The notes under the pieces were generated by a model. That model had not been told where the DNA came from. It searched no databases and worked only from the letters and a program-made list of their open reading frames with translations. From Halomonas sp. (GTDB taxonomy: Bacteria; Pseudomonadota; Gammaproteobacteria; Pseudomonadales; Halomonadaceae): a stretch of 5,045 bases of DNA. The stretch is from assembly GCA_007129225.1 (NCBI GenBank), contig SKVX01000487.1, positions 1 to 5,045 on the forward strand. Direction: 5' to 3'. Positions within the stretch are counted from its first letter, which is position 1. Each line of letters opens with the position of its first letter. The position numbers were made by a program, and so were the translations under genes. Below, piece by piece: positions 1-5,045 of this stretch.

Positions 1-34
1 CAGGGTTGCGGTCAGACGCCATGGAACGTAGAAT

Positions 35-111
35 GCGCCCATAGCTCAACCGGATAGAGCAACGGCCTTCTAAGCCGTAGGTTGCAGGTTCGAGTCCTGC
101 TGGGCGTGCCA
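35..111 (+). tRNA. tRNA-Arg (anticodon UCU)
   Basis: A complete 77-nt cloverleaf decoding AGA (and by wobble AGG) arginine codons. The acceptor arms are 35-41 and 101-107. The D stem is GCTC/GAGC (44-47, 57-60). The anticodon stem is ACGGC/GCCGT (62-66, 74-78) around loop CTTCTAA, with anticodon TCT at 69-71. The T stem is GCAGG/CCTGC (84-88, 96-100) around TTCGAGT. G108 is the discriminator base and CCA is encoded at 109-111. The overall sequence resembles E. coli tRNA-Arg(UCU). One oddity is the terminal acceptor pair, which is G1-U72 rather than G-C. Its promoter must lie upstream, since only 34 bases precede it here. Confidence 0.97.
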
Positions 112-232
112 TTAGGCATGTTGTGGCAGTGGCTTTTTCTGGTTCAGTGTTGTGCCGGCTGGGTAGTGGGTCGGCTTCATGGCTGGCCAGTTGGTGCCGG
201 AAAGTGGTGCCGGTAGTTCGAGTCGTCGTTAT

Positions 233-308
233 GGTGGATGTAGCTCAGTGGTAGAGCCCCGGATTGTGACTCCGGTGGTCGTGGGTTCGATCCCCATCAT
301 CCACCCCA
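233..308 (+). tRNA. tRNA-His (anticodon GUG), copy 1
   Basis: A complete tRNA-His including the hallmark extra G at position -1 (base 233), which faces discriminator C73 (305). The acceptor arms are 234-240 and 298-304. The anticodon stem is CCGGA/TCCGG (259-263, 271-275) around TTGTGAC, with anticodon GTG at 266-268. The T stem is GTGGG/CCCAT (281-285, 293-297) and CCA is encoded at 306-308. The T loop reads TTCGATC, with T at base 291 where copy 2 has A. It lies 121 bases after tRNA-Arg and is probably part of the same transcript, because no clear promoter is visible between them. Confidence 0.97.
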
Positions 309-332
309 TATCGATGCTCCAGGTCTTGCAGT

Positions 333-408
333 GGTGGATGTAGCTCAGTGGTAGAGCCCCGGATTGTGACTCCGGTGGTCGTGGGTTCGAACCCCATCAT
401 CCACCCCA
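333..408 (+). tRNA. tRNA-His (anticodon GUG), copy 2
   Basis: A second complete tRNA-His, placed exactly 100 bases after copy 1 and identical except base 391 (A instead of T), which gives the more usual T loop TTCGAAC. The extra G is at 333, the anticodon GTG at 366-368, the discriminator C at 405 and CCA at 406-408. Only 24 bases separate the two genes, so they are surely processed from one precursor. The short flanks CTTGCA (325-330) and TGCAAG (410-415) are complementary and could extend the acceptor stem in the precursor. Confidence 0.97.
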
Positions 409-410
409 TT

Positions 411-510
411 GCAAGCTGCCCTGTTCTTGCGTCTGTTCTTTCCTTGTTTGCCCCCCTCCTGTTCCAGCGTCAGCCTCTTCAGGATCGTTCCTCCCGCGCA
501 CCCGGTTTTC
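411..510 (+). terminator. Possible Rho-dependent termination region after tRNA cluster
   Basis: By my count this 100-base stretch has 39 C, 34 T, 20 G and 7 A. The core 421-480 is 80% pyrimidine with only 2 A. C-rich, G-poor, weakly structured RNA is the known character of Rho loading sites, and the position just after the last tRNA fits. A weak hairpin, GCAAG (411-415) with CTTGC (426-430), is followed by T-rich sequence and could alternatively be a poor intrinsic terminator. I see no coding signal here. The function is inference. Confidence 0.3.
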
Positions 511-578
511 GTCTCCGGTTCGTTCGCCATCGTCCATGATCTCGTCGTACAACTGCCTGTGCCGATTGCCCTGGACCC

Positions 579-605
579 CTTGTATTCTTGTCCGATGCCC
601 CAATC
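579..605 (+). promoter_or_regulatory. Weak sigma32-like promoter candidate upstream of tig
   Basis: CTTGTAT (579-585) and CCCCAATC (598-605) are 12 bases apart and resemble the heat-shock consensus CTTGAAA / CCCCATnT, but with several mismatches and a slightly short spacer. It would give the tig-clpP-clpX unit heat inducibility, which is known for clpPX in E. coli. The match is weak enough to be chance. Confidence 0.2.
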
Positions 606-615
606 CTATGGGCAT
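595..615. promoter_or_regulatory. Inverted repeat just upstream of tig promoter
   Basis: ATGCCC (595-600) and GGGCAT (610-615) form a perfect 6-bp dyad with a 9-base spacer. It ends 5 bases before the -35 box of the predicted tig promoter, roughly -61 to -41 from the likely start point. That is a typical place for an activator operator. No regulator is identified and a dyad of this size can occur by chance. Confidence 0.3.
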
Positions 616-620
616 GGCGC

Positions 621-649
621 TTGCCAGCGCAGGCCGGGGTTCTTAGAAT
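621..649 (+). promoter_or_regulatory. Sigma70-type promoter for tig
   Basis: The -35 box TTGCCA (621-626) and -10 box TAGAAT (644-649) each match the consensus at 5 of 6 bases and are separated by the ideal 17 bases. Transcription would start near 656, giving a leader of about 52 bases before the tig ATG at 708. This is the best promoter match I found in the window. It may serve clpP and clpX as well by readthrough. Confidence 0.65.
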
Positions 650-707
650 CCCTCTTTTGACCTTCCATGCTTTCAACAGAACGCCCCCAGTCGGTAGAGG
701 ACTATTC

Positions 708-2078
708 ATGCAAGTTTCCGTCGAAACGCCTTCCCAGATCGAGCGCCGTGTCACGTTTCAGGTGCCAGCGGCCGAGGTCGACGAAGCCGTCGAGGCTCGC
801 CTCAAGGACACTGCGAAGAACGTGCGCCTGAACGGCTTCCGCAAGGGGCGTGTGCCCATGTCGGTGGTGCGCCAGCGTTACGGTCGCGACGTGCGCGACG
901 AAGTGGTGGGCGAAGTGATGCGCGAGCGTTACGTCAAGGCCATCTCGGAAGAGAACCTCAATCCCGCCGGTTTCCCCAGTATCGAGCCCAAGGTTAACGA
1001 GTCGGGCAAGGACCTGGAGTTCGTGGCCAACCTTGAGGTCTACCCGGAGATCGAGCTGTCCTCCATCGATGGCACCGAGGTCGAGCGTCCTGTGGTTGAC
1101 GTGACCGATGCCGATCTCGAGGAAATGATCGACACACTGCGCAAGCAGAATGCTTCCTGGGAGGAGGTCGACCGTGTCGCCGCTGACGGTGACCAGGTCA
1201 AGATCGACTTCGAGGGTTTCCTCGGCGATGAGCCCTTCGAAGGCGGCAGCGCCGAAGGCCACGAGCTGGTACTGGGATCCGGTAATTTCATCCCCGGCTT
1301 CGAAGCGCAGCTGGAGGGTGCCAAGGCCGGTGACGAGAAGGAGATCAAGGTCACCTTTCCCGAGGATTACCAGGCCGAGCACCTGGCCGGCCAGGAAGCC
1401 ACCTTCAAGGTCAAGGTCCATGCAGTGAAGGGCCAGGCCCTGCCCGAGATCGACGAAGAGTTCATCAAGCGCTTCGGTGTGGAAGACGGCGATGTGGAGA
1501 AGTTTCGTGCCGAGGTGAAGAAGAACATGGCCCGCGAAGCGAAGCAGGCCGTCGACAATCGCGTCAAGCAGCAGGTGCTGGAAGCGCTCAAGAAGGTCAA
1601 TGACGTGCCGGTGCCTCAGACGCTGGTGCAGCAGGAGACCGATGCGCTCAAGCGCCAGGCGGCTCAGCAGTTCGGTCTGGGCGAGGACTTCGATGTCTCT
1701 CAGCTGCCCAACGAACTCTTTGCCGAGCAGGCCAAGGGGCGCGTTCAGGTAGGCCTTTTGCTGGCCGAGGTGATCAAGTCCAGTGAGCTTGACGCCACCG
1801 ATGACGAGATCCGCGCCAAGGTCGAGGAGCTGGCCGAGCAGTATCAGGATCCGCAGCAGGTCGTCGATTACTACATGAGTAACGACCAGCTCAAGACCCA
1901 GGTCAAGTCAGCCATTCTCGAAGAGAAGGCGGTCGACAAGCTGCTGGAGCAGGCGACCGTCAAGGACGTCGAGATGAGCTATCAGCAGGCTCTGGCCGCC
2001 GCTCAGCAGCAGGCCGAGCAGGATGACGAAGCCGCCAGTGAGACCGAGGCCGAAGAGGGGCAGGAAGCCAAGAGCTGA
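708..2078 (+). CDS. tig: Trigger factor, ribosome-associated chaperone and peptidyl-prolyl isomerase
   Basis: Trigger factor binds the ribosome near the tunnel exit and shields nascent chains in the cytoplasm. The 456-residue product starts MQVSVETPSQ. The N-terminal domain carries the ribosome-docking loop GFRKGRVP at residues 43-50, the family signature. The FKBP-like isomerase domain spans about 157-243, with GSGNFIPGFE at 190-199. The C-terminal substrate cradle runs from about 245 to 425, including EFIKRFGVEDG (251-261) and RRQAAQ-like KRQAAQQFG (315-323). The start at 708 is chosen because GAGGA (697-701) lies 6 bases upstream and homology begins there; an in-frame ATG at 588 would add 40 unrelated residues and lies upstream of the predicted promoter. 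E. coli trigger factor has 432 residues; the excess here is mainly a Gln- and Glu-rich tail (about 425-456) without recognisable fold. clpP follows after 97 bases. Confidence 0.97.
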   Translation: MQVSVETPSQIERRVTFQVPAAEVDEAVEARLKDTAKNVRLNGFRKGRVPMSVVRQRYGRDVRDEVVGEVMRERYVKAISEENLNPAGFPSIEPKVNESGKDLEFVANLEVYPEIELSSIDGTEVERPVVDVTDADLEEMIDTLRKQNASWEEVDRVAADGDQVKIDFEGFLGDEPFEGGSAEGHELVLGSGNFIPGFEAQLEGAKAGDEKEIKVTFPEDYQAEHLAGQEATFKVKVHAVKGQALPEIDEEFIKRFGVEDGDVEKFRAEVKKNMAREAKQAVDNRVKQQVLEALKKVNDVPVPQTLVQQETDALKRQAAQQFGLGEDFDVSQLPNELFAEQAKGRVQVGLLLAEVIKSSELDATDDEIRAKVEELAEQYQDPQQVVDYYMSNDQLKTQVKSAILEEKAVDKLLEQATVKDVEMSYQQALAAAQQQAEQDDEAASETEAEEGQEAKS

Positions 2079-2093
2079 CCTCCTCGCCGGCTG

Positions 2094-2134
2094 CCCCTTC
2101 CGGAGCTGCCGAGGCTGGCAGGTACCGGAAGGGG
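2094..2134 (+). promoter_or_regulatory. Long hairpin between tig and clpP
   Basis: CCCCTTCCGG (2094-2103) pairs perfectly with CCGGAAGGGG (2125-2134). Inside it, CTGCC (2106-2110) pairs with GGCAG (2117-2121) around loop GAGGCT, giving 15 base pairs in two stacked parts with a small internal loop. It starts 16 bases after the tig stop. The sequence downstream is GTATTACG, not a T tract, so it is not a standard intrinsic terminator. Plausible roles are an mRNA stability or processing element that separates tig from clpP levels, or a partial attenuator. The structure is seen; the role is inferred. Confidence 0.6.
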
Positions 2135-2175
2135 GTATTACGCTTCCATTCATCGGATGCAAGGACATCACACTG

Positions 2176-2796
2176 ATGAGCAACGAGTTCGAGATTCAAA
2201 ACGCCGGCGGCCTGGTGCCGATGGTAGTGGAGCAAAGCGCACGCGGTGAGCGGGCCTACGACATCTACTCTCGCCTGCTGAAGGAACGTGTGATCTTCCT
2301 GGTGGGGCCGGTTGAAGATCACATGGCCAACCTGGTGGTGGCGCAGATGCTGTTCCTCGAGTCCGAGAACCCGGACAAGGATATTCATCTCTACATCAAT
2401 TCGCCGGGTGGTGCCGTGACCGCGGGCATGGCGATCTATGACACCATGCAGTTCATCAAGCCGGATGTATCCACCGTCTGCATCGGTCAGGCGGCCAGCA
2501 TGGGTGCTCTGCTGCTGGCCGGCGGTGCGCCCGGCAAGCGCTACTGCCTCAGCAATTCACGGATGATGATCCACCAGCCTTTGGGCGGCTATCAGGGGCA
2601 GGCCTCCGATATCGAGATTCACACCCGTGAGATACTCGGTATACGAGACAAGCTCAATCGTATTCTGGCGCATCACACCGGCCAGGATTTCGATACGATT
2701 GCGCGGGACACGGATCGCGACAACTTCATGGATGGCAAGCAGGCGGCGGAATATGGCCTGATCGATGCTGTACTGGATAAGCGGCCCGCATCCTGA
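2176..2796 (+). CDS. clpP: ATP-dependent Clp protease proteolytic subunit
   Basis: ClpP is the serine peptidase that forms the double-heptamer barrel into which ClpX or ClpA threads unfolded proteins. The 206-residue product matches the usual length (207 in E. coli). The catalytic triad is visible: Ser108 in GQAASMGALLL, His133 in MMIHQPLGGYQG, and Asp182 in RDTDRDNF, three less than E. coli precursor numbering 111/136/185. NSPGG (75-79) forms part of the active-site region. The short N-terminal stretch before LVPMVVEQ corresponds to the removable propeptide. The start at 2176 is chosen because AAGGA (2161-2165) sits 10 bases upstream and homology begins there; an upstream in-frame ATG at 2023 lies within tig and adds unrelated sequence. 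It ends with TGA directly followed by an in-frame TAG. clpX follows after 75 bases. Confidence 0.98.
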   Translation: MSNEFEIQNAGGLVPMVVEQSARGERAYDIYSRLLKERVIFLVGPVEDHMANLVVAQMLFLESENPDKDIHLYINSPGGAVTAGMAIYDTMQFIKPDVSTVCIGQAASMGALLLAGGAPGKRYCLSNSRMMIHQPLGGYQGQASDIEIHTREILGIRDKLNRILAHHTGQDFDTIARDTDRDNFMDGKQAAEYGLIDAVLDKRPAS

Positions 2797-2833
2797 TAGC
2801 GTGATTCGATACACGCCCTTAACACGTGAAATC

Positions 2834-2852
2834 CGGCGGTTTCTGGCCGCCG
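2834..2852 (+). promoter_or_regulatory. Small GC hairpin in clpP-clpX spacer
   Basis: CGGCGG (2834-2839) pairs with CCGCCG (2847-2852) around a 7-base loop. It ends 8 bases before the clpX ribosome binding site GAGG (2861-2864). There is no following T tract, so it should not terminate. It could influence clpX translation or mark an mRNA processing point. A second, weaker stem, GCGTG (2799-2803) with CACGC (2812-2816), lies just after the clpP stop. I see no convincing promoter in this 75-base gap, which supports clpP-clpX co-transcription. Confidence 0.4.
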
Positions 2853-2871
2853 AAGCGACAGAGGTACGCGA

Positions 2872-4149
2872 ATGGCCGACGGCAAAGGCAAGGACGAGGG
2901 CGGCAAGCTGCTGTACTGCTCGTTCTGTGGCAAGAACCAGAATGAAGTGCGCAAGCTGATTGCAGGCCCGTCCGTCTATATCTGCGACGAGTGTGTCGAT
3001 CTCTGCAACGACATCATTCGCGAGGAAGTTCTCGATGCCGACGCCGAGAGCGATGAGGAGCGGCTGCCCGTTCCCCGCGAGATCCGTCGCACCCTGGACG
3101 ATTACGTCATCGGCCAGGACCGCGCCAAGACGGTGCTGTCCGTAGCCGTCTACAACCACTACAAGCGGCTTCGCGCCGGTATCAAGACCGATGACGTGGA
3201 GTTGGGCAAGTCCAACATCCTGCTTATCGGTCCCACCGGTAGCGGCAAGACCCTGCTGGCGGAAACCATGGCTCGGTTGCTCAATGTGCCGTTCACCATT
3301 GCCGATGCCACTACGCTGACCGAGGCGGGGTATGTCGGGGAGGATGTCGAGAACATCATCCAGAAGCTGCTGCAGAAGTGCGACTACGATGTGGAGAAGG
3401 CCCAGCGCGGTATCGTCTACATCGACGAGATCGACAAGATTTCTCGCAAGTCCGATAACCCCTCCATTACCCGGGATGTCTCGGGCGAGGGCGTGCAGCA
3501 GGCACTGCTGAAGCTGATCGAGGGCACCACGGCCTCCGTGCCACCCCAGGGGGGGCGCAAGCATCCACAGCAGGAGTTCCTGCAGGTCGATACCGGCAAT
3601 ATCCTGTTTATCGTTGGTGGCGCCTTTGCCGGCCTGGACAAGGTAATCCGTGATCGCGCCGAGAAGGGCGGCATCGGGTTCAACGCCACGGTCAAGAGCA
3701 AGGACGAGGCCAAGGGCATCGGTGCACTGCTTGCTGATGTCGAGCCGGATGATCTGGTCAAGTTCGGTCTCATTCCCGAATTTGTTGGGCGCCTGCCGGT
3801 CATTGCCACCCTGACCGAGTTGAGCGAGGATGCGCTGGTCCAGATCCTGACCGAGCCGAAGAACTCGCTGGTCAAGCAGTATGCCCGCCTGTTCGACATG
3901 GAAGGGGTGGAGCTGGAGTTCCGCGAGGATGCCCTGCGTGCCGTGGCGATCAAGGCCATGACCCGCAAGACGGGTGCCCGTGGGCTGCGCTCGATCCTCG
4001 AGTCGGTGCTGCTGGACACCATGTACGAGATTCCCTCCATGGAAGGGGTGACCAAGGTGGTGATAGACGCCACGGTCATTGCTGGCGAGAGCGAGCCGCT
4101 GCTGATCTATTCGCAGCAGGACCAGCGGGTCGACGGCACCGACGGCTAG
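2872..4149 (+). CDS. clpX: ATP-dependent Clp protease ATP-binding subunit (unfoldase)
   Basis: ClpX is the hexameric AAA+ unfoldase that recognises tags such as ssrA and delivers substrates to ClpP. The 425-residue product matches the family (424 in E. coli). The N-terminal zinc-binding domain has Cys16, Cys19, Cys38 and Cys41. Walker A is GPTGSGKT (120-127) and Walker B is IVYIDEID (181-188). The pore loop GYVG is at 153-156, the RKH loop at 229-231, and the ClpP-docking IGF motif at 268-270. The arginine finger is Arg307 in EFVGRLP and sensor 2 is Arg370 in GAR. All functional elements are intact. GAGG (2861-2864) lies 7 bases before the ATG. Codons 226-228 contain a run of seven G bases (3549-3555). 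The gene is followed by a strong terminator, which probably ends the tig-clpP-clpX unit. Confidence 0.98.
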   Translation: MADGKGKDEGGKLLYCSFCGKNQNEVRKLIAGPSVYICDECVDLCNDIIREEVLDADAESDEERLPVPREIRRTLDDYVIGQDRAKTVLSVAVYNHYKRLRAGIKTDDVELGKSNILLIGPTGSGKTLLAETMARLLNVPFTIADATTLTEAGYVGEDVENIIQKLLQKCDYDVEKAQRGIVYIDEIDKISRKSDNPSITRDVSGEGVQQALLKLIEGTTASVPPQGGRKHPQQEFLQVDTGNILFIVGGAFAGLDKVIRDRAEKGGIGFNATVKSKDEAKGIGALLADVEPDDLVKFGLIPEFVGRLPVIATLTELSEDALVQILTEPKNSLVKQYARLFDMEGVELEFREDALRAVAIKAMTRKTGARGLRSILESVLLDTMYEIPSMEGVTKVVIDATVIAGESEPLLIYSQQDQRVDGTDG

Positions 4150-4187
4150 CGTTGCGGCAGGCGATCCTGACCGATGCTCATGCCAGT

Positions 4188-4215
4188 GGAAGGGGTCGCC
4201 TGAGCGACCCCTTTC
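4188..4215 (+). terminator. Intrinsic terminator after clpX
   Basis: A 12-pair stem (one G-U) joins 4188-4199 with 4204-4215 around a CTGA tetraloop; its core is AAGGGGTCGC with GCGACCCCTT. It is followed by the pyrimidine tract CTTGTCTGTTCC. It begins 38 bases after the clpX stop. The T tract is broken by C and G, so termination may be incomplete, but stem strength and position are typical. Confidence 0.8.
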
Positions 4216-4238
4216 CTTGTCTGTTCCCCGCTCTCTCC

Positions 4239-4267
4239 CTTGCAATGGGGGCGTGTCGCCCCCACAC
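4239..4267 (+). promoter_or_regulatory. Sigma32-like (heat-shock) promoter for lon
   Basis: The -35 box CTTGCAA (4239-4245) matches CTTGAAA at 6 of 7 bases. The -10 box CCCCACAC (4260-4267) keeps the CCCCA core of CCCCATnT. The 14-base spacer equals that of the E. coli groE promoter as I recall it. Transcription would start near 4273-4275, leaving a leader of about 33 bases before lon. lon belongs to the sigma32 regulon in E. coli, which supports the call. I found no good sigma70 promoter in the same gap. Confidence 0.55.
4246..4264. repeat. Perfect 8-bp inverted repeat inside the lon promoter
   Basis: TGGGGGCG (4246-4253) and CGCCCCCA (4257-4264) form a perfect dyad with a TGT loop. It fills the promoter spacer and most of the -10 box. 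In readthrough RNA from clpX it would form a second GC-rich hairpin, followed by CACCCTTCCTTATCC, which has few T bases. It could act as a backup terminator against readthrough, a DNA operator, or simply reflect the C-rich -10 box. Confidence 0.6.
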
Positions 4268-4306
4268 CCTTCCTTATCCACCCGATTCGTTTGAGGAACG
4301 TCTGCG

Positions 4307-5045
4307 ATGCAGCAGAACGCCGATCAGACCCTGAGTCTGCCCCTCCTTCCATTGCGCGATGTCGTTGTCTATCCGCAGATGGTGATACCGCTGTTCGTTG
4401 GAAGGGAGAAATCCATCCAGGCACTGGACGCGGCCATGGCGGCCGACAAGCGTGTTCTGCTTGTGGCCCAGCGTGAGGCCGGCCAGGACGACCCTGGCAC
4501 CGAGGATCTCTTCGACATAGGCACTGTCGCCGAGATCATGCAGTTGCTCAAGTTGCCCGACGGTACCGTCAAGGTTCTGATTGAAGGTACCTCCCGTGCC
4601 GACCTCCGCGAGGTGCACCATACCGATCAAGGCTACAGCCTGGCCGAGGCTATGCTGCGAGATAGCGAGCCGCTGTCGGAGCGCGAGCAGGAGGCGCTGG
4701 TTCGCGTGCTGCTCAACCAGTTCGAGCAGTACGTCAAGCTTTCCAAGAAGGTGCCCAATGAGGTACTCAACTCCCTCTCCGGGATCGAGGACCCGAGTCG
4801 CCTCGTCGATACCATCTGTGCCCACCTGTCGCTGAAGATTGGTGACAAGCAGCAGTTGCTGGAAATGGACCGGGTCCGCGACCGTATCGAGCACCTGATG
4901 GCGCTGATCGAGTCGGAAATCGACCTGCTGCAGGTCGAGAAGCGCATCCGCTCCCGGGTCAAGGACCAGATGGAGAAATCCCAGCGGGAGTACTATCTCA
5001 ACGAGCAGATGAAGGCCATCCAGAAGGAGATGGGCGAGCTCGAGA
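4307..5045 (+). CDS. lon: Lon ATP-dependent protease, N-terminal part (cut by window edge)
   Basis: Lon is a cytoplasmic hexameric AAA+ serine protease for misfolded and short-lived regulatory proteins. The reading frame stays open from 4307 to the edge, giving 246 residues of a protein usually near 780-800. The product begins MQQNADQTLS. The N-terminal substrate-binding domain covers about 10-200, with PLRDVVVYP (15-23), IPLFVGREKSI (27-37) and LKLPDGTVKVLIEG (81-94), all very close to E. coli Lon. A long helical region follows (about 185-246), including EKSQREYYLNEQMKAIQKE (223-241). The ATPase and Ser-Lys protease domains lie beyond the window. GAGGA (4293-4297) lies 9 bases before the ATG. 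It is separated from clpX by 157 bases, a terminator and its own predicted heat-shock promoter, so it is likely a distinct transcription unit. Confidence 0.97.
   Translation, partial: MQQNADQTLSLPLLPLRDVVVYPQMVIPLFVGREKSIQALDAAMAADKRVLLVAQREAGQDDPGTEDLFDIGTVAEIMQLLKLPDGTVKVLIEGTSRADLREVHHTDQGYSLAEAMLRDSEPLSEREQEALVRVLLNQFEQYVKLSKKVPNEVLNSLSGIEDPSRLVDTICAHLSLKIGDKQQLLEMDRVRDRIEHLMALIESEIDLLQVEKRIRSRVKDQMEKSQREYYLNEQMKAIQKEMGELE

Larger units (their letters stand above)
232..409 (+). repeat. Tandem 78-bp duplication of tRNA-His
   Basis: Bases 232-309 and 332-409 are identical over 78 positions except 291 (T) versus 391 (A), with a repeat period of exactly 100 bp. Identity stops at the tRNA ends plus one base on each side, so the spacers are not duplicated. 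This looks like an old gene duplication kept alike by selection or gene conversion rather than a very recent copy of the whole unit. Confidence 0.95.

Noticed and set aside
566..588. TTGCCC (566-571) and TATTCT (583-588) as a promoter
   Set aside because: The spacing is only 11 bases, too short for sigma70. The pair at 621-649 is far better.
348..660. Small open frames on both strands across the second tRNA-His and the following gap
   Set aside because: They run through the tRNA or the skewed non-coding tract, have no convincing ribosome binding site, and translate to unremarkable low-complexity sequence.
588..707. 40-codon N-terminal extension of trigger factor
   Set aside because: The extension matches nothing in the family and would begin upstream of the predicted promoter. 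The ATG at 708 has a well-spaced GAGGA.
702..1421. Minus-strand open frame of 239 codons opposite tig
   Set aside because: It is a shadow of the tig coding frame, with low-complexity His/Leu/Asp-rich translation and no sign of its own start signals.
2023..2175. 51-codon N-terminal extension of ClpP
   Set aside because: It overlaps the end of tig in another frame and includes the intercistronic hairpin. The ATG at 2176 has AAGGA in place and fits the family length.
2823..2828. Palindrome CACGTG in the clpP-clpX spacer as an operator
   Set aside because: A single 6-bp palindrome is expected by chance and has no extended symmetry.
2557..4281. Long open frame of 574 codons on the minus strand opposite clpP and clpX
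   Set aside because: It is antisense to two clearly conserved genes and its translation has no recognisable domain. Such frames are common opposite GC-rich genes with strong codon bias.
1..5045. Undescribed defence, mobile or accessory system
   Set aside because: Every sizeable coding region is a well-known housekeeping gene, the gene order is the familiar tig-clpP-clpX-lon, and there are no integrase, transposase, terminal repeat or array signals despite adjacent tRNA genes.

Overview
The window reads as an ordinary housekeeping region of a GC-rich gammaproteobacterium. It holds a small tRNA cluster followed by the protein-quality-control block tig-clpP-clpX-lon, all on the + strand. The proteins are closest in my memory to gammaproteobacterial versions; ClpX keeps E. 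coli numbering at several key residues. The acidic tail on trigger factor and the tRNA-Arg/tRNA-His cluster ahead of tig would fit a halophilic relative such as Halomonas or other Oceanospirillales, but that placement is inference from recall.

Layout. Positions 35-111 encode tRNA-Arg(UCU). Positions 233-308 and 333-408 encode two tRNA-His(GUG) genes that are exact 100-bp-offset copies apart from one T-loop base. Positions 409-707 hold no gene. The first part (411-510) is strikingly pyrimidine-rich and A-poor, which could serve Rho-dependent termination of the tRNA transcript. The second part carries an inverted repeat and a good sigma70-type promoter (TTGCCA, 17 bp, TAGAAT) for tig. Then come tig (708-2078, trigger factor), clpP (2176-2796, protease subunit), clpX (2872-4149, unfoldase), a strong intrinsic terminator (4188-4215), a sigma32-like promoter fused to a perfect hairpin (4239-4267), and the first 246 codons of lon (4307 to the window edge).

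How the genes work together. Trigger factor meets nascent chains at the ribosome exit tunnel. ClpX unfolds tagged or damaged proteins and feeds them into the ClpP barrel. Lon is a separate ATP-dependent protease for misfolded and regulatory proteins. The layout suggests tig-clpP-clpX can be co-transcribed, with a 10-bp-stem hairpin between tig and clpP as a possible control or processing point. lon looks like an independent, heat-inducible unit behind a terminator.

I found no sign of a new system: no mobile element, CRISPR array, toxin-antitoxin pair, riboswitch I can name, or unknown gene. The points worth checking are small-scale: intercistronic hairpins, the lon promoter architecture, the tandem tRNA-His pair and the extended trigger factor tail.
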